A stretch of DNA of 64,000 nt from NCBI RefSeq assembly GCF_023330665.1, contig NZ_CP097127.1, positions 3,394,292 through 3,458,291 of the forward strand, read 5' to 3'. Within the stretch, counting starts at the first letter, position 1, and every line of letters starts with the position of its first letter. Position numbers and translations under genes: made by a program. The notes below the pieces were generated by a model. That model was not told the DNA's origin. It ran no database searches and was given only the letters and a program-made list of their open reading frames with translations. Below are positions 56,900 to 64,000 of this stretch, in pieces. This DNA is from Conexibacter sp. S30A1 (GTDB lineage Bacteria > Actinomycetota > Thermoleophilia > Solirubrobacterales > Solirubrobacteraceae).

Positions 56900-57071
56900 C
56901 GAGCGGCTTGGTGCGCGCGTCCAGCGCCGCTAGGAACTCCTCGTCGCTGCCGTAGGCGGTAGCCCGGCCCGCGAGGTGATCCTCCTCAGCCTCACGCTCC
57001 ATCGACTGCCACTCACCCGTCCAAAACCAGGCCTGATCAGGACTCGCCGCTGTGTTCGAGGCTGAGCTCAC
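56886..57071 (-). CDS. Candidate antitoxin (AbrB-type C-terminal tail)
   Basis: 61 residues. W-F-W-T-G-E-W-Q-S-M-E-R-E-A-E-E-D-H-L-A-G-R followed by S-D-E-E-F-L-A-A-L-D is the C-terminal toxin-neutralising segment of AbrB/MazE-type antitoxins, but the N-terminal DNA-binding swapped-hairpin is missing, so it may be a remnant. GTG start; overlaps the candidate toxin gene. Confidence 0.45.
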   Translation of the reverse strand: MSSASNTAASPDQAWFWTGEWQSMEREAEEDHLAGRATAYGSDEEFLAALDARTKPLDANA

Positions 57072-57271
57072 GACGCGCTCGTGACCTCAGCAGATGCCCG
57101 CGCGGTCACGAAAGCGCAACCCGGCGAGAATCGCCCCAGCAGACGCGCAATTCGCCAGAACCAGGACGCGCGCCTGGTCGTCAAAGGACTCGTGCTCTTG
57201 GTGATGGCGTAAGCGTGGAAGCGATCGCGAACAGGAACCGCGCCCGCCTCGAAAGGTGAGATGCTTTGATC

Positions 57272-57661
57272 ATGGAACAGCGCATCAGTGTCGTGACGCT
57301 CGGGGTTAGCGACCTTGCCCGAGCGCGTGCGTTTTACGAGGCGCTCGGTTGGCGTGGGGCCAAACAGCCTGACGATGAGGTCTGTTTCTTTCAGACGGGC
57401 GGGATGGTCTTCGGTCTCTGGACCGCTCTCGGCGGTCATGGCGCACCCGGTGTAGAGCTCGCGCACAACGTCCGCTCCCCCGCTGAGGTTGCGGTCGTGC
57501 TGGCTGAGGCTGAACGGGCCGGCGGGACGATCAAACGGCACTGCGCGGTTGCCGAGTGGGGCGGAACGACGGGCGCGTTCGCCGACCCCGATGGCTACGT
57601 GTGGGAGGTCGCGCACAATCCCGGCTGGGGATTGGATGACGAGGGCAGAGTCACCATGTAG
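57272..57661 (+). CDS. VOC/glyoxalase-superfamily protein
   Basis: 129 residues with two beta-alpha-beta-beta-beta modules: V-T-L-G-V-S-D-L-A-R-A-R-A-F-Y-E-A-L-G-W and G-T-T-G-A-F-A-D-P-D-G-Y-V-W-E-V-A-H-N-P. Glyoxalase/bleomycin-resistance fold; substrate unknown. AGGTGAG precedes the ATG. Confidence 0.85.
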   Translation: MEQRISVVTLGVSDLARARAFYEALGWRGAKQPDDEVCFFQTGGMVFGLWTALGGHGAPGVELAHNVRSPAEVAVVLAEAERAGGTIKRHCAVAEWGGTTGAFADPDGYVWEVAHNPGWGLDDEGRVTM

Positions 57662-57806
57662 CCAGGCAGCGCGCTCCGCGCGAGACGGATCAAACAGCGT
57701 GCCGCGTAGCTCCAGAAGTCGCCGAACCACTCGTGCCGCGTGACGGTGCTAACTACAAAAGCGCTCGCGGCGGTTAGCGCGCGTTGGTGTCTTACATGGC
57801 GACGGC

Positions 57807-58178
57807 TCAGACGCCCGAGACGCGTACGAGGTCCTCGATGATTGTGAAGTCTTTGAGGTTGCGCGTCAGGAGGGTCGCGTCGTGAACGTTTGCTGTTGCT
57901 GCGATCGCCAGGTCCGCTGAGCATTTGCGAGGGTTCGCGTCGCGCGAGGCGACGGCGGCTTGTAGACGCCCCCATTCGCGAGCGACCTTGTCATCGAGCG
58001 GTAGCGGGCTGAAGCGTGACTCGATCAGTCCCAGTCGCGCGGCTCGCAACGGACGCGTGGTCTCGTCGGCGACCAGCAGCCCGAAGTGCAGCTCGGCAAT
58101 GGAGACCGCGCTGATCGCCGCCTGCGCATCCTCGGGCAAATCGACCGGGTCGATCAGCACTCGGGTTTCGCAGTTCAT
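57807..58178 (-). pseudogene. VapC PIN-domain toxin, 3' part fused to insertion-sequence end
   Basis: The PIN domain continues through A-E-L-H-F-G, S-A-D-L-A-I-A-A-T-A and the late T-R-N-L-K-D-F. Its true first codons lie beyond the insertion sequence at 59732-59765. As it stands, an ATG in the insertion-sequence end (58176-58178, overlapping the transposase stop as ATGA) would give M-N-C-E-T-R-V-L-I-D, so the catalytic Asp of D-T-S is replaced by Glu. Removing the element restores an intact 126-residue VapC. Confidence 0.85.
58154..58159. repeat. Target-site duplication, left copy (TCAGCA)
   Basis: TCAGCA flanks the left end of the insertion sequence; the identical copy is at 59732-59737. 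Merging the two copies rebuilds the vapC reading frame, which confirms the duplication length and both element ends. Confidence 0.9.
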
Positions 58179-59731
58179 AGGCCGGCGGCTGCCCATGCTT
58201 GCTGGACTTGGTTGATTTCCTGGGTTGTGGGGGTTCGGGCCTGTTCGGGTTGAAATTGGGTGGCGATGATCACTCGTCGTAGCTTGGCGAGCATGTCCTG
58301 GAATGATGGGGTGGTCTTGGAGACATACCAGGGGGCGCGGGCGCGATGCTCTGTGACGATGTCGGGGTGATGTCCGTAGAGCGCGTACCAGATGATCGTG
58401 AGGTCCATCGCCAAGAACTGGAATGGGACGGTCCGTTGCACGGCTTTCTCGGTCCGGTTGCGGGCATCACCGACGCCGAACAGTTCTTTGCCGTCCTGGA
58501 AGGCGACTTCGATCGGCCAGCGGTCTGCGTAGCGTTCGACGATCTGCGCGGCGGTGGCGTGAAGGTCGGTGGTGATCAGCGCGATCTGGTAGCCGCACGG
58601 CTTGGTGTCGTCTTTGACGAGGATCACACGGACCGGGGTTTCGGCGCCGAGCGGCTCCCACAGGCAGTTGATCTCAGCCAGCTCGAGCGTCTCGGTTTTG
58701 CTGTAGCGCCTGACGGTCGTCTTTACCCATTCGGTGGCGGGGTCGGCTGCGATCTGTTGAAGGCTTTCAAGCTGTTTGCCCCATTTGCGTGGCCGGCCGC
58801 GTTTGCCGGTGCGCGGCGGCGCAGGGGCGTAGATCACCGCGTTGCTACGCAGCCTCGATGTGATCGTCACCCGCTTGGGTGCAGCACGCCACGCCTGGCT
58901 GATGTAGGCGCTGTCACCGACCACGTTGATCTGGCGATCCGGCAGCCGTTTGGCGAGCAGGCAGACCATCGCCCTGGCCAGCTTGACCTTCCCGGGCCGC
59001 TCAGGATCGGGCTTGTGCTGCTTGACGAACTGTTCGCGCCGCGGCTGCCAGAGCCGGAACAGGACCGGCAAACATACGGTGCGCTGCAGGAACGGCAGCT
59101 TGACACAGATCCCGGCCACGATCCAGTTGTTCCCCCACGCGACCGAGCCTGAGCGGCTGTTGGCGGTCGCGTCGTGATGCCAGAAGGTGCCGTGGATCCG
59201 GCGTCCCCTGCGTTTCAGGAGCGTGTCGTCGACCGCGACCAGCACGCTCGCACCCGGTTCTGTGAACCGCTCAACGATCAGGCAGGCGAGCCGTAACCCG
59301 AGCTCGTCCACGGACCAGCGGGCATTGGCGAAGAACCGGTGGCAACGCGCGTGATGCCACACCCCCGACAGCCTTGAGCCTGTCAGCATCCCGGTCACGC
59401 ACCGCAGAGAGGTCTGCGAGACCTGACCGACCAACACCCCCCGGAACGTCTCAAACGTGGGACGGGTGAAACACGACTCAAACAGGACAAGCAGCTCGTT
59501 CAGCGAAGATGGGACGCAGAGCATCGGCGGCAGCCTCCAAGAGAAGCCGCGCAGCGTGCCTCCCCTTGGCCGCGACGGACGGGTTATGTTGACAGCAACC
59601 GCTTTCGCGCAAGCCGCCGATGCTCCTTCCCCGACACCGCGCCAACAGGCCACACCAGCCCGCCACGGCCCCGTCCACCACCACCTGCTACGCCGCTATG
59701 CCGCTACAGGCCCAAAAGTGCGAAACCCGAG
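58160..59731 (-). mobile_element. Insertion sequence, IS701/IS4-like DDE type, 1572 bp
   Basis: Complete element: 13-bp perfect terminal inverted repeats (CTCGGGTTTCGCA at 58160-58172 and its complement at 59719-59731), extended by a partly matching segment ending GGCC, a single transposase gene, and a 6-bp target duplication. It inserted into the first codons of a vapC gene. The family name is a judgement from the transposase motifs and is not certain. Confidence 0.9.
58175..59524 (-). CDS. Transposase, DDE superfamily (IS701/IS4-like)
   Basis: 449 residues from the ATG at 59524. V-A-V-D-D-T-L-L-K-R-R-G-R-R-I-H-G-T-F-W-H-H-D (first catalytic Asp region), V-V-G-D-S-A-Y (second Asp) and R-W-P-I-E-V-A-F-Q-D-G-K-E (Glu) form the DDE triad. 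No frameshift, so the enzyme looks intact and the element may be mobile. The stop overlaps a start codon for the vapC fragment. Confidence 0.9.
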   Translation of the reverse strand: MLCVPSSLNELLVLFESCFTRPTFETFRGVLVGQVSQTSLRCVTGMLTGSRLSGVWHHARCHRFFANARWSVDELGLRLACLIVERFTEPGASVLVAVDDTLLKRRGRRIHGTFWHHDATANSRSGSVAWGNNWIVAGICVKLPFLQRTVCLPVLFRLWQPRREQFVKQHKPDPERPGKVKLARAMVCLLAKRLPDRQINVVGDSAYISQAWRAAPKRVTITSRLRSNAVIYAPAPPRTGKRGRPRKWGKQLESLQQIAADPATEWVKTTVRRYSKTETLELAEINCLWEPLGAETPVRVILVKDDTKPCGYQIALITTDLHATAAQIVERYADRWPIEVAFQDGKELFGVGDARNRTEKAVQRTVPFQFLAMDLTIIWYALYGHHPDIVTEHRARAPWYVSKTTPSFQDMLAKLRRVIIATQFQPEQARTPTTQEINQVQQAWAAAGL

Positions 59732-59737
59732 TCAGCA
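59732..59737. repeat. Target-site duplication, right copy (TCAGCA)
   Basis: Identical to 58154-58159 and directly adjacent to the right terminal repeat. Confidence 0.9.
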
Positions 59738-59765
59738 CCGAGGTGTCAAGAATCAGCCGCTCCAC
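59732..59765 (-). pseudogene. VapC toxin, 5' fragment
   Basis: The GTG at 59765 overlaps the antitoxin stop and reads M-E-R-L-I-L-D-T-S-V-L before entering the insertion sequence; D-T-S contains the catalytic Asp of PIN toxins. Continues at 58153 in the 3' fragment after removal of the element. Confidence 0.85.
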
Positions 59766-59998
59766 GGATCAGCGAAGGTGGCTTGGAAGACTTCCAGGTC
59801 GGCCGCCAGAGCTGGATCCGCCGGCAGCTTGAGTAGATCCTGCAGCCGCCCCGTGGGCACCCAGGTATCGCGCCGCAGCGGTCCGATCTGCGCAACCGGA
59901 CGCCCGGCGACGGTGACGATGAACTCCTCTCCCGCCTCGGCGCGACGAAGCACATCGCCGACCTCGTTACGAAGCTGCTTCTGCTGGATAGTGGTCAC
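59753..59998 (-). CDS. Phd/VapB-type antitoxin (prevent-host-death family)
   Basis: 81 residues. I-Q-Q-K-Q-L-R-N-E-V-G-D-V-L-R-R-A-E-A-G-E-E-F-I-V-T-V-A-G-R-P-V-A-Q-I-G-P is the Phd/YefM fold; the C-terminal region binds the PIN toxin. Its own toxin gene is interrupted by the insertion sequence, leaving the antitoxin orphaned. TACCGT lies 6 bases before the GTG start, next to a TAGCA/TGCTA repeat (60009-60022). Confidence 0.85.
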   Translation of the reverse strand: MTTIQQKQLRNEVGDVLRRAEAGEEFIVTVAGRPVAQIGPLRRDTWVPTGRLQDLLKLPADPALAADLEVFQATFADPWSG

Positions 59999-60138
59999 GC
60001 CACGACGGTAGCAGAAGTGCTATCGGCTCGCGCGCGCTCCAACCTCGCTCTCACGACACGATCACTTTCACGTCGACGGTCTCCAGAGGAAGCGAGTGCT
60101 TTGGCGACAGAGAGGTTCGCGTTAGAGCGGTCCGGCGG

Positions 60139-60390
60139 TCACGCCGCCGATCGCTCCGCCCCGACCAGGCGTTCGCCGAGCGCTTGGCTGCTCAGGAAGT
60201 AGCGGCCGTGGGACTTCCTGAGCTCGGCCTCGGACGCCGCTGAGATCGCGAGGATCTCGACGTTCTGCTGCACCCCATATTCGGCCTCGGTGGCGAACCG
60301 AGCTGCGAGAGCGTCTGCGTCGGTCGCGAACTCCCGCTGCTGCAGCAGCCTGCCGGCGCGGCGATCGTAGACCAGGAGAAAGTGCGTCAT
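60139..60390 (-). CDS. Conserved small protein of unknown function
   Basis: 83 residues: F-L-L-V-Y-D-R-R-A-G-R-L-L ... A-D-A-L-A-A-R-F ... V-E-I-L-A-I-S-A-A-S-E-A-E-L-R-K-S-H-G-R-Y-F. This pattern recurs in actinobacterial genomes without a known function. TACCAT (60397-60402) lies 6 bases before the ATG, so it has its own leaderless promoter inside the 3' end of the synthetase-like gene. Confidence 0.7.
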   Translation of the reverse strand: MTHFLLVYDRRAGRLLQQREFATDADALAARFATEAEYGVQQNVEILAISAASEAELRKSHGRYFLSSQALGERLVGAERSAA

Positions 60391-60406
60391 GGCCAAATGG
60401 TAGGGC

Positions 60407-61102
60407 TCATTGCCCCTGTGGGCGCGAACCAAGCCATTCGATGACCGCGCCCGCAAGCGCAAGGGCCACAGCGTTAAGCGGGGGCGCACTTCCTGACTCC
60501 TCTGCCTCAGCAATCTGGTCTGCGAGCGTGATCAATGACTTCACTATCTCTTGCGCTGACTGGCGGCCACCAATCGGCGGGTCGCCGTAGCGGATTCCGC
60601 GGCCGTACTGATCGGCGAGCCGCTCGAACCACTCCGCCCAGAGGTGCTGCCACTCGGTCCGAATCTGAACCTAGATCGGGTAGCCGTCGGGATACACGAT
60701 CACGTGCAGTGCTCGGTAGCCCTGGATCGGATGCTGCCGGCGATCGATCAGCCGCGGGCGCCGGACTTCGTCCGCAAACAGCCGGCCAACCTGATCAGCG
60801 ACACGATCCTGCTCGCCGCGGCCGCCATGCACAACAAGGCGCATGCCGGCGAGATCGTGAATCGAGCCAAGCGTATGTCCGCCGTTGCGGCGTAGCTTCT
60901 CGATGATCGTTCCCGCGTTCTTCACCCGCGCGCTCGGCACTTGCGCGACGCCCGCAGACACTGACTCGACGGCCGCCGCGAGAACCGGACCATACGCTGC
61001 GAGCCGTAGATGAAGCTGCTCGATGGTGACACGGTCAGGCTCGTCGACAACGAGGCGTCGACCAAGACGCTCAAGCGCTGACTTCGACAACGGACGGGGC
61101 AC
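60407..61102 (-). pseudogene. Small RelA/SpoT-type synthetase, interrupted by an amber codon
   Basis: The reading frame runs 231 codons (61102 to 60407) with the synthetase motifs R-V-K-N-A-G-T-I-I-E-K-L, H-D-L-A-G-M-R-L-V (metal-binding Asp) and G-Y-R-A-L-H-V-I-V-Y. After P-D-G-Y-P-I comes TAG (60671-60673), then V-Q-I-R-T-E-W-Q-H-L-W-A-E and ~85 more in-frame residues. TAG stands where the glutamate of E-x-Q-I-R-T is expected (one-base change from GAG). So only 143 residues are made unless the amber is read through. Confidence 0.85.
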
Positions 61103-61222
61103 GGCATGTTTCTAGCGCCCGCACCGGCCGATGCGCGATCGCTATCGCCGCACAAGGTTCTCACGCCTCACGATTGCATCGGCGACGAGGCGTGTACCGC
61201 CGCGTTTGGCATCGTCGTCGGC

Positions 61223-61461
61223 ATGAGCCCGACGATCTTTCGGGATGGCGCCTTCCGGTTCTTCTTCTTTTCGCGCGAAGAGGAGCGTCTTCACGTCCAC
61301 GTGCAATCTCCTGATGGCGAGGCCGAGTTCTGGATCGAGCCGAGATCGAGCTCGCTCGCAGCTATCGCCTGAGCGATCAGGACTTGAAGCGCGTCCTAGA
61401 GTTGGTGGTCGCTCACGAGCAGGAGATCAGAAATGCCTGGCAGCGCCACTTCGACGGCTGA
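61223..61461 (+). pseudogene. DUF4160 gene with a -1 frameshift
   Basis: M-S-P-T-I-F-R-D-G-A-F-R-F-F-F-F-S-R-E-E-E-R-L-H-V-H-V-Q-S-P-D-G-E-A-E-F-W-I-E-P is a normal DUF4160 N-terminus. At about 61335-61340 one base is missing; the continuation E-I-E-L-A-R-S-Y ... W-Q-R-H-F-D-G is found in the next frame and ends at 61461. In the present frame the protein stops at 61372. Usually paired with DUF2442, as here. Confidence 0.8.
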
Positions 61462-61684
61462 AGTCACGAACATCTCCCAGCATGGCTTTTGGATGCTGGT
61501 GGACGGACGTGAGCTGTTTCTCGCGTTCGATGAGTTTCCATGGTTTAAACAGGCTCCGGTCGAGGCAATTCTTCGACTCGAGCGACCGACGCCAGAGCAT
61601 TTCTACTGGCCGGAGCTCGACGTCGATTTGGGGCTCGACTCGATTGAGCACCCGGAGCGTTATCCGCTCAAATCAGTGCTGTAG
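61433..61684 (+). CDS. DUF2442-family protein
   Basis: 83 residues: F-W-M-L-V-D-G-R-E-L-F-L-A-F-D-E-F-P-W-F-K, then L-D-V-D-L-G-L-D-S-I-E-H-P-E-R-Y-P-L is the DUF2442 pattern. AGGAG seven bases before the ATG. DUF4160-DUF2442 pairs are regarded as possible toxin-antitoxin modules; here the DUF4160 partner is frameshifted. Confidence 0.8.
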   Translation: MPGSATSTAEVTNISQHGFWMLVDGRELFLAFDEFPWFKQAPVEAILRLERPTPEHFYWPELDVDLGLDSIEHPERYPLKSVL

Positions 61685-62033
61685 CGAACCGCGGGGTGAT
61701 CAGCGTCGGCGATCGCTTCCGCCGTATCGACGGCCTGGCGGCGACGACTGCCTTGGCGACTTAGAAGCACTCCGCAGTCGCGTGCGTGCCGTCGTGGGGT
61801 CAGGCTGCAACGGGGAGCTCCGGCACCGCCGGCTCGCTGGCCGTGTCGCCCGGAGTGGCCAGCACGAGCGCGATCGACTCAAACGAGAGGCAGCGGCGGC
61901 TGAGGGCCCACTCGTCGTTCTGCTCAGCCAACAGCGCGCCACCCACCGACCCAGCCTGGGAATGCGGCACGTCCTTGCCGGGTGCGCGTATGAGACGGGC
62001 AGCCGCATGACGGGCTCGATGATCGCCGGCTGC
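61685..62033. other. 349-base spacer, no gene seen
   Basis: Open frames exist but none has a recognisable motif, ribosome-binding site or promoter. It separates the accessory region from the two-component genes. Confidence 0.55.
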
Positions 62034-62663
62034 TCAGATCAGGCCGGCATCTGAGGCACGCACCAGCGCCTCGAGCCGAGAGGAGACGCCGAGCTTTTCA
62101 AGCAGGCTGCTGACATACCCTTTGACGGTCGCCTCGGACAGCTGCAGACGCGCCGAGATCGCACGGTTGGAACACCCTTCGGCGAGCAGGTGCAGGACCT
62201 CGCGCTCACGGCTCGTCAGACGGATACGCTCCCCCTGAGACTGACCCCCGACCAGCTCGCCCGCCAACCGCTGCGCGATCCTGGTGTCGAGCACCGCGTT
62301 GCCTGCACAAACGCTCCGGAGCGCGGCCGTGAAATCCACCTCCGAGGTGTCCTTCAACAGGCATCCGTCGGCACCGGCGGCGAAGCAGTCACGGATTTCC
62401 GGGAGGCCGTCAAAGGCGGTAACGATCACGATGCGCGCCGCCGTCAGCAGCGCGCGAAGCTGCCGGCAGAACTCGTTGGCCGGCATGGACTTGGGTATGT
62501 GCAGGTCGACCAGCACCAGATCGGGCCGCTCCCTGGCAGCAAGCCTCAACGCGTCCTCGCAGTTGTCGGCCTCGTCACAGCGTTCGATGACGAAGCTCTC
62601 ATGCAGGATCGTTCGCAGGCCTCGCCTGGCGACCATGTGGTCATCGACGATCAGTGCGTTCAA
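62034..62663 (-). CDS. Response regulator, NarL/LuxR family
   Basis: 209 residues. Receiver domain with acidic pair D7-D8, phospho-acceptor Asp53 (L-V-D-L-H) and the late Lys in L-L-K-D; C-terminal LuxR HTH (L-T-S-R-E-R-E-V-L-H-L-L-A-E-G-C-S-N-R-A-I-S). The first bases overlap the kinase stop by four bases, so the pair is co-translated. Confidence 0.93.
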   Translation of the reverse strand: MNALIVDDHMVARRGLRTILHESFVIERCDEADNCEDALRLAARERPDLVLVDLHIPKSMPANEFCRQLRALLTAARIVIVTAFDGLPEIRDCFAAGADGCLLKDTSEVDFTAALRSVCAGNAVLDTRIAQRLAGELVGGQSQGERIRLTSREREVLHLLAEGCSNRAISARLQLSEATVKGYVSSLLEKLGVSSRLEALVRASDAGLI

Positions 62664-63835
62664 CCTGTCGATGCTCCTCGGATCGTCGGCAGCTCCAGCT
62701 TCAGCACCTTGATGCCGTCGGGCTGGGTCTCGAGCTCCAAGCTTCCGCGCAGGTCACGGGCACGCTGCTTGAGCAACTCGATTCCCGACCCGGAGCCAGA
62801 GGCTGGCCAGCCCCCGCGAGCGGCCTGCGTCGACGGCGCGCCGGGCTGCGCCTGGAGCGTGAGCATCACCTGACCGGCTCCGTACCCGAAATGGGCGATC
62901 GCCAGTCTGGCTGCAACGTGCTTGACGGCGTTGCGCAGGCCCTCGATCAGCGTGTCCAGAATCAGGGTCTCGACCGGCTCGGGCAGCGCGCGCGGATCCC
63001 CGTGACGCGTGATCGTCACTGCGCAGCCGCTGGTTCTCTGAAACAGGCGAACCTCGCCTTCCACGCGCGCTTCGAAGCCGATCCTGTCTTCGGTCTGGCT
63101 CAGGCGCGCAAGCGTCTCTCGCAACTCTCTGCGCGCGGTGGCGGCTGTCAGCTCGATGTCCTCCATCGCGGCCAGAAGGGTCTCGGGATCCCGCTGGCCG
63201 CGTGAGTAGTGAGCAGCCACGCCGATCGAGAACAGCATCTGGGCGACCGAGTCATGGAGCTCGCCGGCCAGCCGCTGACGCTCACGCAAGCGCTCCAGCT
63301 CGAGCTCACGCTCACGGGCCGCAAGGTGCTGCAGACCCAGCCGTGCGTAGGTCGCGACGCGGTCCAGCGTGCCGATCGCCACGTCGCCCGGTGATTCCGC
63401 GACTCTGGAGGCGACGTAGAGCAGCGCCTCCAAGCCGGCGGGACCGACGAGCGGTACGCACGCCATCCCGCTAATACCCTCAACCTCTGCCACGAGATGG
63501 ACGAAGTCACGGCTGATCGTCGGGTCGTGAGCATAGTCGGCGATGCTGAGCGGCCTTCCGCGTACCAGCACCTGACCCCCCAGTCCTGCGCCAGCTCGTA
63601 CGTGGATCGCGCTGAACTTGGGGTCCTTGATTCCGCTCATGATCGTGATCGGATAGTGACCCGAGCCGTCGCTGATCGCCGCAAACGTGCTGTCGGCCAT
63701 CAGGATCGTTCTGCTCACGTCGACGGCGGCACGGATGATCCCGGCGGGTGTCGACTGCAGGCCCACCGAACACGCCAAGAGGTCATCGGAACGCTGCAGG
63801 TTCATGGCGCCTACCGGTGGACGGAGTCTAGGCAC
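62660..63835 (-). CDS. GAF-domain sensor histidine kinase (HisKA_3 type)
   Basis: 391 residues. N-terminal GAF-like domain (~residues 25-175), dimerisation/phospho-acceptor helix with E-L-H-D-S-V-A-Q-M-L, and an ATP domain with E-G-L-R-N-A-V-K-H and G-S-G-I-E-L-L-K-Q-R-A. Soluble, no membrane segment, so it likely senses an intracellular signal. A start at the ATG 63805 is also possible. Confidence 0.9.
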   Translation of the reverse strand: MPRLRPPVGAMNLQRSDDLLACSVGLQSTPAGIIRAAVDVSRTILMADSTFAAISDGSGHYPITIMSGIKDPKFSAIHVRAGAGLGGQVLVRGRPLSIADYAHDPTISRDFVHLVAEVEGISGMACVPLVGPAGLEALLYVASRVAESPGDVAIGTLDRVATYARLGLQHLAARERELELERLRERQRLAGELHDSVAQMLFSIGVAAHYSRGQRDPETLLAAMEDIELTAATARRELRETLARLSQTEDRIGFEARVEGEVRLFQRTSGCAVTITRHGDPRALPEPVETLILDTLIEGLRNAVKHVAARLAIAHFGYGAGQVMLTLQAQPGAPSTQAARGGWPASGSGSGIELLKQRARDLRGSLELETQPDGIKVLKLELPTIRGASTG

Positions 63836-64000
63836 GCGCCATTTGCAGCTCGTCGGTAATCGATCCCTGAAGATCGAGGAAGACTACGGATGTTCAGACC
63901 TACTTAGGTCGGGCGAGGACCATCCTTTCGGCGGCTGGTGCGCGCGGGTGAATTGTCGGATCCTTGTGCGGTCGTTCGCAAGACTGGCTCAAACCGAGGA

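Larger units (their letters stand above)
51874..61690. other. Accessory region (possible genomic island) beginning at tRNA-Thr
   Basis: From the tRNA-Thr 3' end to about 61.7 kb the content changes from housekeeping genes to a truncated lactonase, a TetR gene, several toxin-antitoxin-like pairs, an insertion sequence and broken genes. A tRNA 3' end is a common integration site. No integrase and no second copy of the tRNA 3' end was found by eye, so the right border is a guess. Confidence 0.45.

Noticed and set aside
57068..57730. 220-codon frame opposite the VOC gene
   Set aside because: The plus strand encodes a clean glyoxalase-fold protein with its own ribosome-binding site; the antisense product has no motif.
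57807..58196. PIN-domain gene as an intact stand-alone VapC
   Set aside because: Its first codons lie inside the insertion sequence, and the real first codons with D-T-S are found on the other side of the element.

Overview
The window is one 64-kb stretch of high-GC, gene-dense DNA from an actinobacterium. The organism is inferred to be close to the Thermoleophilia/Solirubrobacterales. The basis is the S10/spc/alpha ribosomal block order, the all-zinc versions of S14, L36 and S4, F420- and DUF-type actinobacterial genes, and many leaderless promoters. No 16S rRNA is present, so the taxonomy is an inference.

Layout. (1) 0-13.4 kb: ribosomal superoperon rplP-rpmC-rpsQ-rplN-rplX-rplE-rpsN-rpsH-rplF-rplR-rpsE-rpmD-rplO-secY-[acyltransferase]-adk-map-rpmJ-rpsM-rpsK-rpsD-rpoA-rplQ-truA. 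rpsQ carries a ~96-residue N-terminal extension, and infA is absent from its usual place between map and rpmJ. (2) 13.4-30.7 kb: housekeeping and efflux genes (LprI-like secreted protein, surE, ligA, two MarR/EmrB-type drug-efflux loci, a PBP4-type carboxypeptidase, tRNA-Pro, a cyclic-nucleotide-type phosphoesterase, a ClC channel with CBS domains, an EamA exporter, a UbiB-type kinase). (3) 30.7-38.1 kb: an NAD-linked molybdenum formate dehydrogenase operon with rearranged subunits, and a large secreted sedolisin. (4) 38.1-46.4 kb: metal homeostasis, with a Zur-like Fur regulator divergent from a znuA-C-B-B zinc importer across a Zur-like box, then a non-canonical Nramp transporter divergent from a DtxR/MntR-like regulator. 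(5) 46.4-51.8 kb: alditol oxidase-like flavoenzyme, MetE-like methyltransferase, LLM flavoenzyme, membrane proteins. (6) 51.8-61.7 kb: an accessory region that begins at tRNA-Thr(GGT), which abuts a truncated lactonase gene. It is packed with toxin-antitoxin-like modules, most of them damaged, plus an intact insertion sequence. (7) 62.0-63.8 kb: a GAF histidine kinase/NarL response regulator pair.

The most informative part is the accessory region. An insertion sequence (58160-59731, 13-bp perfect terminal repeats, 6-bp target duplication TCAGCA) sits inside a vapC gene; removing it and one duplication copy restores a 126-residue PIN toxin directly overlapping its Phd-type antitoxin. The insertion end also supplies a new start codon that overlaps the transposase stop (ATGA) and rebuilds the toxin N-terminus with E-T-R in place of the catalytic D-T-S. 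Nearby, a small alarmone-synthetase-like gene is interrupted by an amber codon exactly where its E-x-Q-I-R-T glutamate should be, a DUF4160 gene has a one-base frameshift, and a RelE-like toxin looks scrambled. Intact modules (TacAT-like and a BrnT-like pair) carry perfect palindromes overlapping leaderless promoters and start codons.

Across the window, many first genes show a TANNNT hexamer exactly 7 (sometimes 6 or 8) bases before the start codon, which suggests leaderless transcription is common here.
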